A stretch of 64,000 nt of DNA from HXMU1420-13 sp034669965 (GTDB taxonomy: Bacteria; Bacteroidota; Rhodothermia; Balneolales; Balneolaceae), in NCBI GenBank assembly GCA_034669965.1, contig JAXMOK010000014.1, positions 13,566 through 77,565 on the forward strand. The letters run 5' to 3'. A model generated the notes under the pieces. It saw only the letters and a program-made list of their open reading frames with translations. It searched no databases and was not told the origin of the DNA. Within the stretch, counting starts at the first letter, position 1; every line of letters begins with the position of its first letter. Both the position numbers and the translations under genes were made by a program. Below are positions 62,774-64,000 of the stretch, in pieces.

Positions 62774-62810
62774 ATAAAAAAACCCCGATCAATTGCTTGA
62801 ACGGGGCTTT
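62774..62810 (-). terminator. rpoD terminator
   Basis: Stem CCCCG / CGGGG extended by A/T pairs, T run on the minus strand (A run at 62776-62782), 25 bp below the rpoD stop. Confidence 0.88.
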
Positions 62811-62834
62811 GGTTCCGGGTGGATAATCCTAAGA

Positions 62835-63689
62835 TTACCCTAAATACACTCTTAAAGCAGCACTACGGTTATGGTGACGTAGTTTTCTCAATGCTTTTTC
62901 TTTGATCTGACGTACACGCTCACGTGTTAGATCGAATCGTTCTCCAATTTCTTCTAAGGTAAGCGAATGCTCGCGACCGATGCCGAAGTATAAGCGAATC
63001 ACTTCTGCTTCACGCTTCGTTAATTTCGAAAGTGCACGTTCAATTTCAACTTTCAGCGACTCGCCCATCAACTCGAAATCCGGATTTGGGATTTCTTCGT
63101 TCTCAAGAACATCGAGGAGTCGGTTATCTTCACCCTGTGCAAATGGAGCATCCATCGACAAGTGACGACCAGAAATTTTTAGAGTATCAGCAACTTCGCC
63201 AACGGTCATTTCTAAGCTTTCAGCAAGCTCATGTGCTGATGGTAGTCGTTCGTACTCTTGCTCTAATTTCGAGAGCTCTTTACCAATTTTGTTTAACGCA
63301 CCAACACGGTTCAACGGTAAACGAACGATACGGCTTTGCTCTGCTAACGCCTGTAGAATCGACTGACGAATCCACCAAACGGCGTACGATATAAACTTGA
63401 AACCACGAGTTTCATCAAAACGCTTAGCTGCTTTGATCAAACCTAAGTTACCTTCGTTAATTAAATCACCAAGTGATAATCCTTGGTTTTGATATTGTTT
63501 CGCTACCGAAACTACGAATCGAAGATTGGCTTTTGTTAAATCTTCTAAGGCTCTCTGACTTCCTTTCTGAATCTCTTTGGCCAGACGTACTTCATCGTCG
63601 GGCGTAATGAGTTTTTCTTTACCGATCTCGTGTAGATAACGATCTAATGATTCCGATTCACGAGTCGAAATTCCTGAACTTTTTGCCAC
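62835..63689 (-). CDS. rpoD: Primary sigma factor RpoD (short form)
   Basis: 284 aa, GTG start. Lacks region 1.1, as usual in Bacteroidota. Region 1.2 (SLDRYLHEIGKEKLITPDDEVRLAKEIQKG), region 2 (LRFVVSVAKQYQNQGLSLGDLINEGNLGLIKAAKRFDETRGFKFISYAVWWIRQSI), region 3 (~115-190), region 4 with HTH (LTKREAEVIRLYFGIGREHSLTLEEIGERFDLTRERVRQIKEKALRKLRH). This is the housekeeping sigma, expected to read the TTTG/TAnnTTTG promoters of this group. An octanucleotide tandem repeat starts 185 bp upstream. Confidence 0.96.
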   Translation of the reverse strand: MAKSSGISTRESESLDRYLHEIGKEKLITPDDEVRLAKEIQKGSQRALEDLTKANLRFVVSVAKQYQNQGLSLGDLINEGNLGLIKAAKRFDETRGFKFISYAVWWIRQSILQALAEQSRIVRLPLNRVGALNKIGKELSKLEQEYERLPSAHELAESLEMTVGEVADTLKISGRHLSMDAPFAQGEDNRLLDVLENEEIPNPDFELMGESLKVEIERALSKLTKREAEVIRLYFGIGREHSLTLEEIGERFDLTRERVRQIKEKALRKLRHHNRSAALRVYLG

Positions 63690-64000
63690 AATTAAAACTG
63701 TTTTAATGAATATTTGCGTATACGCGATATTCAGGTGCAGTGAATAGAGTTAAGCTGAAAGGTTGCAACCATAATTCGAAGCTTCTTGATCCTGCACTCA
63801 TGCTGAATATAAAATCCTCCAAATATACGGAAGATTTGCCTTAATATTTGATTAAATGTTGTTGAATATTCAAGATCAAAGGATCAAAGGATCAAAGGAT
63901 CAAAGGATCAAAGGATCAAAGGATCAAAGGATCAAAGGATCAAAGGATCAAAGGATCAAAGGATCAAAGGATCAAAGGATCAAAGGATCAAAGGATCAAA
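63690..64000. other. Region upstream of rpoD, 311 bp to window edge
   Basis: Non-coding. Bases 63690-63870 should contain the rpoD promoter; no clear consensus could be fixed. The remainder is the GGATCAAA tandem array. Confidence 0.6.
63874..64000. repeat. Octanucleotide tandem repeat, at least 15 GGATCAAA units
   Basis: 63881-64000 is exactly 15 perfect GGATCAAA units, preceded by a partial unit GATCAAA; it continues past the window edge. Confidence 0.99.

Noticed and set aside
63874..64000. CRISPR array
   Set aside because: The 8-bp units follow one another without spacers, and no cas genes are present.

Overview
The window is chromosomal DNA of a Gram-negative member of the Bacteroidota/FCB group. 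Supporting evidence: a complete SprA (type IX secretion translocon), a TonB-dependent receptor with a carboxypeptidase-regulatory-like N-terminus, many lipoproteins and porins, head-GIN proteins, a propeller-type sensor kinase, a short RpoD without region 1.1, and menaquinone genes. Moderate GC and gene content fit Balneolales (Balneola/Gracilimonas-like); that placement is inference, since no rRNA or other taxonomic marker lies here. No tRNA, rRNA, CRISPR array or transposase was seen.

Layout. 1-2 kb: end of cysS, yidD, hisI. 2-5 kb: a 7TM-AraC regulator next to a doxX/GIN operon with a striking operator cluster. 5-8.5 kb: DEAD-box helicase with an ATP-grasp enzyme, and a small GIN protein. 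8.5-10.2 kb: an LCIB-type carbonic anhydrase homologue behind three LacI-like boxes, and a VOC protein. 10.3-22.6 kb: envelope genes rsmI-lnt, sprA (2.4 kaa, opposite strand) and lptF-lptG. 22.6-25.3 kb: a CBS/cysteine-synthase-type PLP enzyme, DUF3467, a DUF4249-like lipoprotein and a small DUF4290-like protein. 25.4-30.7 kb: a translationally coupled menFDHB operon with a 4-TM protein. 30.7-33.8 kb: a propeller protein, a broken GNAT gene, and grpE-dnaJ. 33.8-35.5 kb: a repeat-rich stretch holding a PIN/antitoxin module between two 158-bp near-identical direct repeats. 35.5-41.7 kb: TonB receptor plus SGNH lipoprotein pair, a second SGNH lipoprotein, SIMPL protein. 41.7-46.6 kb: PIG-L deacetylase and tesA divergent from ybbA-ybbP. 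46.7-53.9 kb: OmpA lipoprotein, FadL-like porin, Arg/Ser-rich lipoprotein, NarL-type response regulator with a propeller histidine kinase. 54-55.3 kb: GNAT-like protein with a 13 x 9-bp coding minisatellite. 55.3-62.7 kb: a clade II nitrous-oxide-reduction cluster (cytochrome c, FAS1, nosZ, membrane protein, nosL, nosD, nosF, nosY) behind an Rrf2 regulator. 62.8-64 kb: rpoD, with an octanucleotide tandem repeat upstream that runs off the window.

How it fits together: menaquinone synthesis and the nos cluster point to a facultative respirer that can use N2O as terminal acceptor. The Rrf2 regulator probably controls itself and nos through similar inverted repeats seen in front of both. Much of the rest builds or services the outer membrane (Lnt, LptF/G, SprA, TonB receptor, porin, OmpA, SGNH lipoproteins). 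Non-ATG starts (TTG, GTG, perhaps ATT) are common here, so several start sites are uncertain and are noted gene by gene.
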